Assembly: GCA_002436185.1 (NCBI GenBank)
Contig: DJKX01000062.1
Coordinates: 1,745-65,744, forward strand
DNA length: 64,000 nt
Reading direction: 5' to 3'
From: Fidelibacterota bacterium UBA6531
GTDB lineage: Bacteria; Fidelibacterota; Marinisomatia; Marinisomatales; TCS55
Part shown: positions 26,813 through 36,086 of the stretch, piece after piece
Layout: each line of letters opens with the position of its first letter
How positions within the stretch are numbered: position 1 is the stretch's first letter
Position numbers and translations under genes: made by a program
The notes under the pieces: generated by a model
What the model saw: only the letters and a program-made list of their open reading frames with translations
What the model was told of the DNA's origin: nothing
Databases searched by the model: none

Positions 26813-27835
26813 ATGAAAATCACATTTAAATTTATTTCACCTATTATTTTATTATGTTTGTTATCTGCTCAAACACAACCGCAATTTGACATTCCAGGTG
26901 TTGAAAGCTCCCAAACTCCAATATTGTATAAAGAATATGGAGCAGTTCCTTTGGCACTTGAATACCCTGTAGATCCAGAAACATATTATTTAGGACCTGG
27001 GGATAGATTAAGAATTAATATTTCAGGAGGACTGTTTGAAGAATCAATATCAAAAGAATGGTCGGTTGAACACATTGATAATTTTGTTTTGATTGATCCA
27101 ACAGGAATTCTTATTGTACCTAAAATTGGTCCGATAAATGTATTAGGTAAAACATTAGCTAATGTTGAAAAAGAATTAAATGAAAAGAAAGGTAAAATAT
27201 ATAAAGAAGGAACAATTTCAATTACACTCATACGCTTTCGTCAATTTAAAGTTTTTGTTTACGGCGCAGTTAATAACCCTAAATTTGTTAAAATGTCTCC
27301 AGTTAGCCGTTTATTAGATGCGGTTAATGGGGCGGGAGGTATCCAAAAATACGCAGATTCAGATCAACTATATTTAATTCGTGATGGTGAAAAGAAGAAA
27401 ATTTTTCTTAAGGAATTTTTACTAAATGGTGATATGAATAACAATCCATTCTTGAAAGATGGTGACAAAGTGTATGTGCCCTTTTTGAACATAGATCGAG
27501 AAACTCAAATGAATTTGACAGAGTATGATAGAAGTAAAATTACCATTGCTGGATTTATACGTGGACCAAAAGTTTTAAACTATTTACCTGGTTACACAGT
27601 TAAAGACTATATTGCTTTAAGTGGTGGTGTTTTGGATATAGGATCAGCAAAAAGAGCGAAAATAATTAGGGCAAATGGAAAAATTATACATTTTTCTTAT
27701 GACAAATTAGTTGAACCAGGTGATATTATTGAAATTCCAGAATCAATGACGAGTATTTTGTTTGGAAACACAGGTTTTGTACAAGCTCTAACTTCAATTG
27801 CAACATTAATTTTAGCGTATCAAGCGACAATTTAA
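26813..27835 (+). CDS. Polysaccharide export protein, Wza-like (SLBB)
   Basis: 340 residues. A signal peptide (about 1-20, ending LLSAQ) leads to a Poly_export domain with the recognisable YYLGPGDRLRINISGG and DPTGILIVPKIGPINVLGKTLANVEKEL. Two SLBB domains follow (about 135-200, FKVFVYGAVNNPKF, and about 235-300, ITIAGFIRGPKVLNYLPGYTVKDYIALSGG). It would form the outer-membrane export channel for capsule. There is no lipobox of the normal form, although a cysteine sits inside the signal region (LLCLLSAQ). The C-terminus is hydrophobic. It is 3 bp from the Wzz-like gene. Confidence 0.85.
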   Translation: MKITFKFISPIILLCLLSAQTQPQFDIPGVESSQTPILYKEYGAVPLALEYPVDPETYYLGPGDRLRINISGGLFEESISKEWSVEHIDNFVLIDPTGILIVPKIGPINVLGKTLANVEKELNEKKGKIYKEGTISITLIRFRQFKVFVYGAVNNPKFVKMSPVSRLLDAVNGAGGIQKYADSDQLYLIRDGEKKKIFLKEFLLNGDMNNNPFLKDGDKVYVPFLNIDRETQMNLTEYDRSKITIAGFIRGPKVLNYLPGYTVKDYIALSGGVLDIGSAKRAKIIRANGKIIHFSYDKLVEPGDIIEIPESMTSILFGNTGFVQALTSIATLILAYQATI

Positions 27836-27838
27836 CAG

Positions 27839-29251
27839 ATGATCAAATTATCCACACACGAACAAAAAATATTAAACTTAATTAAGGAAAATCCCGAAAT
27901 CCTCACTGATCCTGGTGCTAGGGAACGCATAGCAAAGGAACATGGGATGACGGAAAAAACTTTGCGTAATCGAATAGGTGATTTAAAAAGATATGGATTA
28001 GTTAACGAGCAAGGTGTAAAAAACGAAATAGATGAATATTCAGATTCTAATATGCAGAAAAATTTATTTATTTTATGGAAGGAAAAGAAGTTTGTAGCAA
28101 AAAATATTGCCATTGTAGCAATAACATCCATTATCATAGCGTTTGTTTTGCCGAAATGGTATTCATCTGAAGCAACAATTTTATCTTCTGGGGCTGGAAA
28201 TTTCAATATTTTATCATCTATATCTCCTATTCCTATTGCCGATTTTGGTCTTTCTAGCATTAGTGAAGATATAAATACTTTTATTGCGATTCTAAATAGC
28301 AGATCAATTAAAGAATACATGGTAAGAAAATTTGATTTGATTAATCGATACGATGAAAAAGATCTAGAATATGCTATGATAGCTTTTGAAGATAAAATGG
28401 AATTAGAAATCACCGAAGAAGGTACTCTAAAAATATCAGTAATTGATAAGAATCCAGAACTAGCAAAAACAATGGTTGAAGAATTATTAACAAAACTGGA
28501 TAGTGTTAATCAAAAGTTGAGTATGGATAAAGGGAGATACAATAGAGAATTTTTAGAGCAAAGATTGAATCAAACAAAGATAGATCTGGCTAATGCAGAA
28601 GTAAGACTTAAAGAGTTTCAAGAGGAAACTGGAATTATAGATATTTTGACACAAATAGAAGCTCAATACGAATCCTATAGTCAGCTCTATAGTCAAGAAA
28701 TGCAAGCTTATACTGAATTATTTTCTTTAAAAGCACAAACAGAAGTTCAGTTAAATGTATCAAAAGCCACTTTGAGCCCTGATAATCCGACTGTAAAAAG
28801 ATTTGAAGTAATGTTATTTGAACAAGAAAAGCAATTAGACCAAGTTACATCAAAGTTGGATAAACAATTACAAGAAGTCATTTTAGGATTAGATGAAAAT
28901 GAACAAAAAAATCTTTCTAAAAATAAATTAAGTAAAATACCCAAAATGATTGAATTCAAATCATTTCCTGAATTAGCTATGGAAAATGCGAGGTTATTAA
29001 GAGAAGTAACAATCCAGAACACCTTGCTAGAACTTCTTCTTCCTCAGTTTGAAACAGCTCGTTTAGAGGAAAGTAAAAATATTCCAACTTTACAGGTTAT
29101 TGATGAACCCAAAGTAGCAATTAATAAAGTAAAACCTATTCGATCACTTATTGTGATTGCATCAGTAATTATGGGATTTTTATTATCAGTTGTTTATATA
29201 TATATTGATTATTATTCCACAGATTTTAGAAAACAGTTAAAAACGATTTAA
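27839..29251 (+). CDS. Chain-length determinant (Wzz-like) with N-terminal winged helix
   Basis: A 470-residue inner-membrane protein that would set polysaccharide chain length. Unusually, the first 60 residues form a predicted helix-turn-helix (EQKILNLIKENPEIL..., RERIAKEHGMTEKTLRNRIGDLKRYGLV) rather than the short cytoplasmic tail normal for Wzz. A first membrane segment follows at about 88-104, then a periplasmic domain with WYSSEATIL, long helices rich in Glu/Gln/Lys (about 240-360, coiled-coil-like), and a final membrane segment at about 438-458. The C-terminus has no tyrosine kinase domain. It overlaps the next gene by one base (ATG at the stop). Confidence 0.78.
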   Translation: MIKLSTHEQKILNLIKENPEILTDPGARERIAKEHGMTEKTLRNRIGDLKRYGLVNEQGVKNEIDEYSDSNMQKNLFILWKEKKFVAKNIAIVAITSIIIAFVLPKWYSSEATILSSGAGNFNILSSISPIPIADFGLSSISEDINTFIAILNSRSIKEYMVRKFDLINRYDEKDLEYAMIAFEDKMELEITEEGTLKISVIDKNPELAKTMVEELLTKLDSVNQKLSMDKGRYNREFLEQRLNQTKIDLANAEVRLKEFQEETGIIDILTQIEAQYESYSQLYSQEMQAYTELFSLKAQTEVQLNVSKATLSPDNPTVKRFEVMLFEQEKQLDQVTSKLDKQLQEVILGLDENEQKNLSKNKLSKIPKMIEFKSFPELAMENARLLREVTIQNTLLELLLPQFETARLEESKNIPTLQVIDEPKVAINKVKPIRSLIVIASVIMGFLLSVVYIYIDYYSTDFRKQLKTI

Positions 29252-30639
29252 TGTTTAAAAAATCCTCGCTTTTTTTACTTGGATTAAGTGAGTTAGCTTG
29301 TATCGTTATTGGTGTAAAAACTCATCCCCTTGTAATTGCACTTATTCCTTTAAGTTTTATCATATTATGGATTTTGATAAATAATGTAGGATTTACTCTA
29401 ATGCTCTTAAGTTTTACGGCTGTTATCAAAGGGATAATTATTGAATCTATACCAATCTTTGCATATTTAGATATCACTGCGTTTATAACAATAATTATTT
29501 GGTTTGGTTTAATTAAGTTGCTTCTAGAAGGTGAGTGGTCCTTAGTTAGTGACCGTAGACAGCCACTAATTCTTTTTATTTCTTTCGCAATATTTATTGC
29601 ATTTTCTCTATTCTATACCCCTTCGCCAATTTACGGATTAAATAAGATTTTCCGTTTTGGTTTTATAGGTGTAACAATGTTTCTTACTCCCATAATTATT
29701 ATTAAAACACAAAACGATTCAAAGAAAATTTTGAATTATTTCAAATATTCTATTCTTATTATTTTGATTGGAATTATAGGTCAATTTATATATTTCTCAA
29801 TTTCTGGTAAATTTGCATTTTTGTTGGGATATTATAATCGTTTTTCAATTCCAGGTGCAAATCCAATTCAGGTTAGCAGATATTTAGCTATTGGTGCAAC
29901 AATTATGACTGTTTATATAATTCGACAATCAATATTTGCTAATATATACAATTTATTAATTTTATTAACACTTTTGCTTGGCATAATTGCTACGGGATCA
30001 AGAGGTCCTTTAGTCAGTATTTTTTTAGGAATATTATTTTATGCATTATTATTCGAAAAACAGCATAAAAAACGAATCTATATTTATGGCTCAATCACAA
30101 TCATTATTGCATTAAGTCTATTGTTTATTTTACCTGAAATAATAACTAAGAGATTTTTTGATTTAACTCAAGGAGCTGTTTTGTTAACCCCAGAAGGTGT
30201 TAAACATGTCAGTACAGTGGCAACACGATTGGGTTATTGGCAAATGTCTCTTGAAAGCTGGCTTTCTTCTTTATGGAATAATATTTTAGGATTAGGTGCT
30301 GGTGGATTTAGCTCGTTGTTTATCTGGCGTGATTGGAGATGGTATCCTCATAATGTCTTTTTTGAAGTTTTAGTTGAATTTGGGTCGATGGGTATAACTA
30401 TTTTCATCAGTTTTCTAATAATTTCATATAAAAAAATTAGCGAGGGATTGATAAAAGGTATTTTTACTGAACATAGTGCTGTTTGGGTAGCTGTCACGTT
30501 GGTCATGTTCTTTTCTGCGCAATTTTCAGGTGATATAAACGATAATCGAGTTTTATGGATGTTAATTGGAATAACAATAGCTTCTACGCATGTAGATAAG
30601 GTTAATAATAAAAAGTTAGTTTCATATAATTATGGATAA
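29251..30639 (+). CDS. O-antigen ligase/polymerase family protein (Wzy-like)
   Basis: 462 residues with about 11-12 membrane helices. A long periplasmic loop near residues 305-375 carries the family signature GLGAGGFSSLFIWRDWRWYPHNVFFEVLVEFG, in which the N-H residues before FFE are typical of the Wzy_C/WaaL domain. In this context (capsule locus with Wzx, Wza, Wzz) polymerase is more likely than O-antigen ligase, but sequence alone cannot decide. The gene is markedly AT-rich. Four bp separate it from the flippase gene. Confidence 0.75.
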   Translation: MFKKSSLFLLGLSELACIVIGVKTHPLVIALIPLSFIILWILINNVGFTLMLLSFTAVIKGIIIESIPIFAYLDITAFITIIIWFGLIKLLLEGEWSLVSDRRQPLILFISFAIFIAFSLFYTPSPIYGLNKIFRFGFIGVTMFLTPIIIIKTQNDSKKILNYFKYSILIILIGIIGQFIYFSISGKFAFLLGYYNRFSIPGANPIQVSRYLAIGATIMTVYIIRQSIFANIYNLLILLTLLLGIIATGSRGPLVSIFLGILFYALLFEKQHKKRIYIYGSITIIIALSLLFILPEIITKRFFDLTQGAVLLTPEGVKHVSTVATRLGYWQMSLESWLSSLWNNILGLGAGGFSSLFIWRDWRWYPHNVFFEVLVEFGSMGITIFISFLIISYKKISEGLIKGIFTEHSAVWVAVTLVMFFSAQFSGDINDNRVLWMLIGITIASTHVDKVNNKKLVSYNYG

Positions 30640-30642
30640 ATT

Positions 30643-32076
30643 TTGAAAATATTTGCAAGTAAACTGTCATTTAAAAGTGATTTCATGGTCACATTTTTAA
30701 ATGGACTAATTGTCATAGGTGGTGTTTTCATCCTCAATGGATTTATATCTAGAGTTTATGGGATGGAAGTATTAGGTGAATTTCTGTTGGTTAAAAGAAC
30801 ATTTTCTGCTTTAGTAGGAATTTTATTACTTGGAATGAATGTGGGGTTACCTAATTATCTCAGTCGCAATTTTGAACGAACATACGGTGACAATTCATTT
30901 TTATTGTTCCTGATTTTTACAATTCCAGCAACTTTATCTACAATCGGCATTATCCTATTGGCAGATATTAATGGTTTTTATTTTGAGTATTATTGGGTTT
31001 ATGTAGTTTATTCTTTAGGAATAAGCGCTCAGATAATAACCTATGGGTTATATCGTGGTTATATAAATATGATTGGCGCTAATATATTTCAATTACTCGG
31101 AACAGGTGCAATTCCAATAATTATTTTTTCATTGGTAAGTAATTTATATAGGAGTCTTTTTTGGATAGGAATAGTCACTGCAATAATTATGATTTTTGTT
31201 TTTATTATTCGTAATAAGGGAATTCAAATCAATGAAATAAAAATAAATATAATAAAACAAATTGCAAAATATGGTTTTGAACGATTACCAAGTTTTATAG
31301 CACAATTTATACTTTTAGCTGGTATACCGATATTTTTAGCTCAATCGGTAAACTTTGAAAGTGTGGCCTATTTTAATTCTAGTTTTAGTTTGGTAAGATT
31401 ATCTTTATTAATTGTAAATCCAATTAGTATGATTTTATTGCCTAGAGTTTCGAATAAAATAGCTAGCGGTTCAAAAGGAGATATTTCCAATATATTAGAT
31501 ATACTTTTTAAAGCCGGCTTAGTATTTAGTATTGTTGGAACGATTTTTTGTTATGTATATGCTCCAATAATTTTGAATAGTTGGTTAGGTGAAGTAAATG
31601 AATTAGGTATCAAAATTTTAAGATTAACTATTGTTAGTTTACCATTTTATACACTTTCAGGTTTAGCGCGCAGCCCTATTGATGCAGCATCAGAAAAAGG
31701 ATACAATTCTATTATCTACGGTATAGCTGCATTTGTAATGTTAATAATCATTTTTATAGGGGAATACCTCAATTATAATTTATTATTCACAGCCCTAGTT
31801 AGTTTCTTAATAAGCAATGCAATTACTGCAATAGGTAGCATTTTTTATATTAAAAAACTATTTAATTACAAATTATGGAATTTAGAATTGATTCGCGATC
31901 TGATTATAAGTTCAATCCTAATTTGTACAATCAGTTGGTTCTCTTCATTATTTCCAATTCCAGATTTATGGAAATTTTTAATATCAGGTTTTTTATTTTT
32001 AACAATCAGTTTAATTATTTTCACATATGTGAAAAAAGGTTGGCTTGCTAATCTCAAATCAAGAATTTATGGCTGA
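30643..32076 (+). CDS. Polysaccharide flippase, Wzx-like
   Basis: 477 residues with about 12-14 hydrophobic helices, of the MOP/polysaccharide_synt family. Typical features are the N-terminal GGVFILNGFISRVYGMEVLGEFLLVKRTFS, the repeated short basic loops, and the mid-protein RLPSFIAQFILLAGIPIFLAQ. It would move lipid-linked repeat units across the inner membrane. It starts at a TTG. Its end overlaps the following glycosyltransferase by 8 bp when that gene is taken from its ATG at 32069. Confidence 0.8.
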   Translation: MKIFASKLSFKSDFMVTFLNGLIVIGGVFILNGFISRVYGMEVLGEFLLVKRTFSALVGILLLGMNVGLPNYLSRNFERTYGDNSFLLFLIFTIPATLSTIGIILLADINGFYFEYYWVYVVYSLGISAQIITYGLYRGYINMIGANIFQLLGTGAIPIIIFSLVSNLYRSLFWIGIVTAIIMIFVFIIRNKGIQINEIKINIIKQIAKYGFERLPSFIAQFILLAGIPIFLAQSVNFESVAYFNSSFSLVRLSLLIVNPISMILLPRVSNKIASGSKGDISNILDILFKAGLVFSIVGTIFCYVYAPIILNSWLGEVNELGIKILRLTIVSLPFYTLSGLARSPIDAASEKGYNSIIYGIAAFVMLIIIFIGEYLNYNLLFTALVSFLISNAITAIGSIFYIKKLFNYKLWNLELIRDLIISSILICTISWFSSLFPIPDLWKFLISGFLFLTISLIIFTYVKKGWLANLKSRIYG

Positions 32077-33172
32077 AAATATTTCGATTTTTATTGGTAC
32101 GAGTGTACATAGATGGAATGACAACCGTGTTTTCCATAAAGAAGCAGTATCTCTGGCAAGTCAATTTCGTGTCGAACTACACGCACCTGCAAATTTTGCT
32201 AACAAAACTTTACATGATGTAATTATTATAGGTTTACCCTTATGGAAAAAGGAATCAGATAGAAAAATTCTGCGTAGTGAGTTATGGTCAAGATTAAAAG
32301 TTTCTAAAACCGAACTATTTTATTTTCATGATCCTGAATTGATTTGGATTGGAATAAAGGCTAGACTATTTTTAAGAAAAAAAGTAATCTATGATGTTCA
32401 TGAAAATACTGTCGAATCCATAAAAGGAAAAAAGTGGTTAAATACCTTAACCAAAAGACTTGCCATTATTGGTTACAAATTATTTGAATGGATTGGAAAA
32501 CAATTATTTAGTCATTTTATTTTAGCTGAAGATTCATATAAAACATTAATTCCCCATAATTCTACGATTGTATTGAATTATCCTATAGTAGATGAGTCTA
32601 ATGGAAATAGTGAACATAAATTATATGATCTAGTATATTTAGGAGATGTAAGAGAAGATAGAGGTGCATTGATAATGTTAGAATTAATCAAACAATTAAA
32701 GAAAAAAAGAGGAGAAATTAAATTAGCATTATTAGGTAAAATCGTAAACAGAGATAAACTTGACATAATTATTAAAAAATATTTGCTTGAGCAAAATATT
32801 AAATTTTTTGGGTATGTAGATTATCAGGAAGCAATTAAAATCGTTAAAAAATCTAAAGTAGGATTGTGTTTGCTAAAACCTTCACAGAATTTTATACATT
32901 CATACCCCACAAAACTTTTCGATTATATGAATGCTGGGATTCCTTTTGTAAGCTCAAATTTTCAATTATATGATGAATTAATCCAAAAAAGTAATGCAGG
33001 CATTTCTGTGGATCCCCGTAATATAACTGAAATAATTAACGCGGTTAATCAATTATTAGATGATGCAGATTACCGTGAGCAGCTTGGTAAAAATGGAAAG
33101 TTATCATTGGAACAAAAATATAATTGGCAAAGTCAATCTGATAGGTTAATAAAAGTAATAAAGTCTCTATAA
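32069..33172 (+). CDS. Glycosyltransferase family 4-like
   Basis: A 367-residue cytoplasmic GT-B glycosyltransferase. The C-terminal domain has YLGDVREDRGALIMLELIKQLK, then ALLGKIVNRDK, KFFGYVDYQEAIKIVKKSKVGLCLLKP, and the E-x7-E-like region YPTKLFDYMNAGIPFVSSNFQLYDELI, the donor-binding site of family 4. The N-terminal part contains YDVHENTVESIKGKKW. Sugar specificity is unknown. The frame extends 8 codons upstream inside the flippase, but ATG 32069 is the natural start. Confidence 0.82.
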   Translation: MAENISIFIGTSVHRWNDNRVFHKEAVSLASQFRVELHAPANFANKTLHDVIIIGLPLWKKESDRKILRSELWSRLKVSKTELFYFHDPELIWIGIKARLFLRKKVIYDVHENTVESIKGKKWLNTLTKRLAIIGYKLFEWIGKQLFSHFILAEDSYKTLIPHNSTIVLNYPIVDESNGNSEHKLYDLVYLGDVREDRGALIMLELIKQLKKKRGEIKLALLGKIVNRDKLDIIIKKYLLEQNIKFFGYVDYQEAIKIVKKSKVGLCLLKPSQNFIHSYPTKLFDYMNAGIPFVSSNFQLYDELIQKSNAGISVDPRNITEIINAVNQLLDDADYREQLGKNGKLSLEQKYNWQSQSDRLIKVIKSL

Positions 33173-33174
33173 AT

Positions 33175-34242
33175 ATGAAAATTTTACAAGTTATTTTTTG
33201 GCTTTCTTCATTTGCAGTTTTATATACATCTATTATCTATATTATTATACTGAATTTTATCAAAAATAATTCTTACAAAAAAAAATCAAATTATTTTCCT
33301 TCTGTTTCTCTTATAATAAGTGCTTATAATGAAGAAAAAACGATAAAGAAAAAATTAATTAATACATTTGAGTTAGATTATCCTAAAAACAAAATACAAA
33401 TTATAGTAGCTAATGACGGATCTTCAGATAATACTATAATTGAAGCGTCAAACTTTGAAAATATTGATCTTTTAGATTTACCAAGAGGGGGAAAGACAAA
33501 TACTCAAAATGAAGCCGTTAAAATTGCAAAAAATGAATTTTTAATATTTAGTGATGCAAATAATATATATGAAAAAGATGCCATTCAAAAATTAGTAGCT
33601 AATTTTGCTGATGATAGAGTAGGGGTAGTTTGCGGAGAACTTAGATATAGAAATAATCTTTCAAAAGAGCATACATACTGGAATTATGAAGTAGCTTTAA
33701 AAAAAGCTGAAAGTAGAATAGGCCGTTTAGTGGGCGCAAATGGTAGTATATATGCTGTTAGAAGAGATCTCTATAAACCTCTCCCAAAAGATTCCATTAG
33801 TGATCTATTAGAGCCTATGATAATATATGGAAATGGATTCGATATAGTATATGAACCAAATGCTATAGCAGTAGAAGATATTCCAAGAGAAGTTTTTTCT
33901 CGTAAAAGACGAATTATATTAAGGAGTTTGGGTTCAATCAAATATGTAGGGCATTTACTTAACCCCTTCCATAAGCGATCTTTATTTATTACATTTGTTT
34001 CCCATAAGTTATTGCGTTGGTTCCTTCCAATTTTCCTTTTTATCATGTTTTTTTCTTCAGGGTTACTTTATTCTAATTCCGAACTTTATTTCTTTGTCTT
34101 TTTACTACAAGTTGCAATGTACACTCTAGGGTTATTACATAGTGGAGTTCGTTATTTTATTGTTGTGAACTTTGCGTCAGTTTTTGCTATATGGGATTGG
34201 CTAATAGGTAAAAAACAAACTACATGGTCTGTGGTTCGTTAA
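33175..34242 (+). CDS. Glycosyltransferase family 2 membrane protein
   Basis: 355 residues. One N-terminal membrane helix (about 6-26) is followed by a GT-A domain with FPSVSLIISAYNEEKTIKKKL, IIVANDGSSDNT, FSDANNIYEKDAI (the DxD-like site), VVCGELRYRN and GANGSIYAVRRDLY, then several C-terminal helices (about 265-340). The layout resembles processive or hyaluronan-synthase-type family 2 enzymes, with the RRIILRSLGSIK segment before the helices. The stop overlaps, by 4 bp, the stop of the oppositely oriented Wzi-like gene. Confidence 0.83.
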   Translation: MKILQVIFWLSSFAVLYTSIIYIIILNFIKNNSYKKKSNYFPSVSLIISAYNEEKTIKKKLINTFELDYPKNKIQIIVANDGSSDNTIIEASNFENIDLLDLPRGGKTNTQNEAVKIAKNEFLIFSDANNIYEKDAIQKLVANFADDRVGVVCGELRYRNNLSKEHTYWNYEVALKKAESRIGRLVGANGSIYAVRRDLYKPLPKDSISDLLEPMIIYGNGFDIVYEPNAIAVEDIPREVFSRKRRIILRSLGSIKYVGHLLNPFHKRSLFITFVSHKLLRWFLPIFLFIMFFSSGLLYSNSELYFFVFLLQVAMYTLGLLHSGVRYFIVVNFASVFAIWDWLIGKKQTTWSVVR

Positions 34243-35849
34243 TAATTTAGCCAAAGACTAATTCTTCCAGAAAACACTTCTTCATTTGCATCAAAAGTTA
34301 ATTTCCCAGTGATATAGATTAATTGAGTTAGTCTATAATCGAACTTTAAACCAATAAGTGTTGATTCACTAATATTCCCGATCAACATGGGTGTTGTATC
34401 ATCCATCTCTTCATTTCTAAAACTATAGTTATCATTAGGGTCAGAACCAATCCCCGATCCTTTTTTCAAATAAGAGACATTCAGAGAAAGGAATATTTTA
34501 TAAGTTGGCCACATATTCATTTCCAAATAAAGCAATTGAGAATTCGGTCCCAGAGGAAAACCTAATCCAATTTCTGAAGACGTAAAGGTTAACAGTGAAT
34601 CATTGTGAGTATAAACCCAGGGACGGCTTGCGGTCCATTCAATTCTGAAATCAGGTAATTGTGGATTTGCAAAAGGAACCCAATGCAATCCTGGTTGGAA
34701 AATGAATTTATTACCCCACCAAGGTTTGAACAATTTAAACCAGGATAATTCATCCCAGAAAAATGTTCCGTAAAGGGATAATCCGGGTTTTACTCTCCAA
34801 AGCGCATCAAAAGACATCAATACATTATCCTGGTTTCCCAAACTGTGTTCTTCTGACCAGAATAGGTTGACAGGTAATAAATATCCTAATTCAATATCTC
34901 TATTCGCATAAATGACCATTTCATTGAAAGAAAACGTAAGGTTTTGCGTTAATTCAAAATCAAATCGATGAGCTGCGATAAATTTATTGATTGAATTATC
35001 ACCATTTGAAAATGGAGTTAATGATCCCATAATGCTTTGAGCCCGAATTTTCTTATATCTTTTTGATGCTCTGAAAAATGAAAATGATTGCACATTTGAA
35101 GATAAAATAGGTGAATGCTGTTTGCTGAAGCCCCAATAAATTGGAATTTTACTGATTTCAGCATTCATTATTACGTTTTTGAAATGTAATGATGCTTCAC
35201 TTACATCCCAAACGAGCCAGTCAGTGTTTTCTTCTATAAGAGCATATCCTTGTTTGAATTCTTCAGGAAGTGGATGTCCTTCTTTATAGCCAATTCTGAA
35301 TAATGAATATTTGCTGTGAAAGGATAATTGATTGGTGAATTTCCCTGAAATGGTTACTCGATCATTATAGAATGCTCGCTGAATGGTATCTTGAATATCA
35401 ATGCTAAAAATTTCTTCCCAGTCAGCCCACATCAATAAATTATCGTCTTGATAAGATATAAATCTGGATTCAGCGTTTTTAGAATTGTACGGATGAATAA
35501 TGTTTTTAATGGCTGTAGAAATTTGTTTTGATTGCCATGGACCTTGGATACCATGTTCAATTTCAAGAACACCAAACTCTTTTTTAAAGCGCATTAACAA
35601 TGATTTTTCACGTGATGATAAATTATAATCATCAGTAGATAATTTATCTAGAGCTTCCAAAATTTGGTTAACTGTAAAGGGTCGAATTCCAGGATGGATA
35701 ACGTCGATTTTATGTTGTGTTAGTATGCGTAAAATAAAATCATTTACAGGATGATTCATGGGGATAGGTACATTTTGCCCTGTTAAAATACCGATATATA
35801 AAATTACGATAATAAATCGAAGCAATAGTTGTTGAGAATGTTTTAGCAT
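34239..35849 (-). CDS. Capsule assembly Wzi-like outer-membrane protein
   Basis: 536 residues from the ATG at 35849, giving a signal peptide (MLKHSQQLLLRFIIVILYIGILTGQN). The frame is open a further 29 codons upstream, but that extension contains two operator-like palindromes and has no signal-peptide character. After a helical N-terminal part (VNDFILRILTQHKIDVIHPGIRPFTVNQILEALDKL) comes an outer-membrane barrel with Wzi-like segments (WDVSEASLHFKNVIMNAEISKIPIYWG, FAAHRFDFELTQNLTFSFNEMVIYA). It probably holds capsule at the surface. It is the only minus-strand gene in the polysaccharide locus. Confidence 0.72.
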   Translation of the reverse strand: MLKHSQQLLLRFIIVILYIGILTGQNVPIPMNHPVNDFILRILTQHKIDVIHPGIRPFTVNQILEALDKLSTDDYNLSSREKSLLMRFKKEFGVLEIEHGIQGPWQSKQISTAIKNIIHPYNSKNAESRFISYQDDNLLMWADWEEIFSIDIQDTIQRAFYNDRVTISGKFTNQLSFHSKYSLFRIGYKEGHPLPEEFKQGYALIEENTDWLVWDVSEASLHFKNVIMNAEISKIPIYWGFSKQHSPILSSNVQSFSFFRASKRYKKIRAQSIMGSLTPFSNGDNSINKFIAAHRFDFELTQNLTFSFNEMVIYANRDIELGYLLPVNLFWSEEHSLGNQDNVLMSFDALWRVKPGLSLYGTFFWDELSWFKLFKPWWGNKFIFQPGLHWVPFANPQLPDFRIEWTASRPWVYTHNDSLLTFTSSEIGLGFPLGPNSQLLYLEMNMWPTYKIFLSLNVSYLKKGSGIGSDPNDNYSFRNEEMDDTTPMLIGNISESTLIGLKFDYRLTQLIYITGKLTFDANEEVFSGRISLWLNY

Positions 35850-35893
35850 ATACAATAAGTCTAAGGCCTTTAAAAGATTGGTTTCTATAATTA

Positions 35894-35925
35894 TGTCAAA
35901 TACTTGACAACGTCTATAAATAGAC
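35894..35925. promoter_or_regulatory. Two adjacent palindromes between wzi-like and wbaP-like genes
   Basis: TGTCAA-atac-TTGACA (35894-35909) and GTCTAT-AA-ATAGAC (35912-35925) are perfect inverted repeats only 2 bp apart. They sit in the divergent gap between the Wzi-like gene (start 35849) and the WbaP-like gene (start 36087). TTGACA at 35904-35909 could also be a -35 element for rightward transcription, with a weak -10 (TGTATT) 16 bases on. The arrangement suits a regulator site. Confidence 0.4.
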
Positions 35926-36086
35926 TGTATTTTCAACCAACTTCAAGGAGTATTATCGCCCTAAATCGCTAACAGTTAATCGGAAAATAAAACGAAATCA
36001 TTATGAATAACTGTATAGCGATCCCCATTTCTGGTGTGATCCAGCACATTTAACAGAAATATAAAATCAACTAATATTTCATTATT

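Noticed and set aside
26813..26872. Lipobox in the Wza-like protein (LLCLLSAQ)
   Set aside because: The residue before the cysteine is Leu, not Gly, Ala or Ser, so this is not a normal lipoprotein signal.
27832..28413. 193-codon open frame on the minus strand, opposite the HTH-Wzz gene
   Set aside because: The plus-strand gene has clear domains and tight operon spacing. The antisense frame is low-complexity (Ser/Ile/Phe-rich) with no recognisable features, as expected from AT-rich coding DNA.
35850..35936. Upstream extension of the Wzi-like frame to 35936
   Set aside because: It contains two operator-like palindromes and no signal peptide. The ATG at 35849 gives a proper signal peptide.
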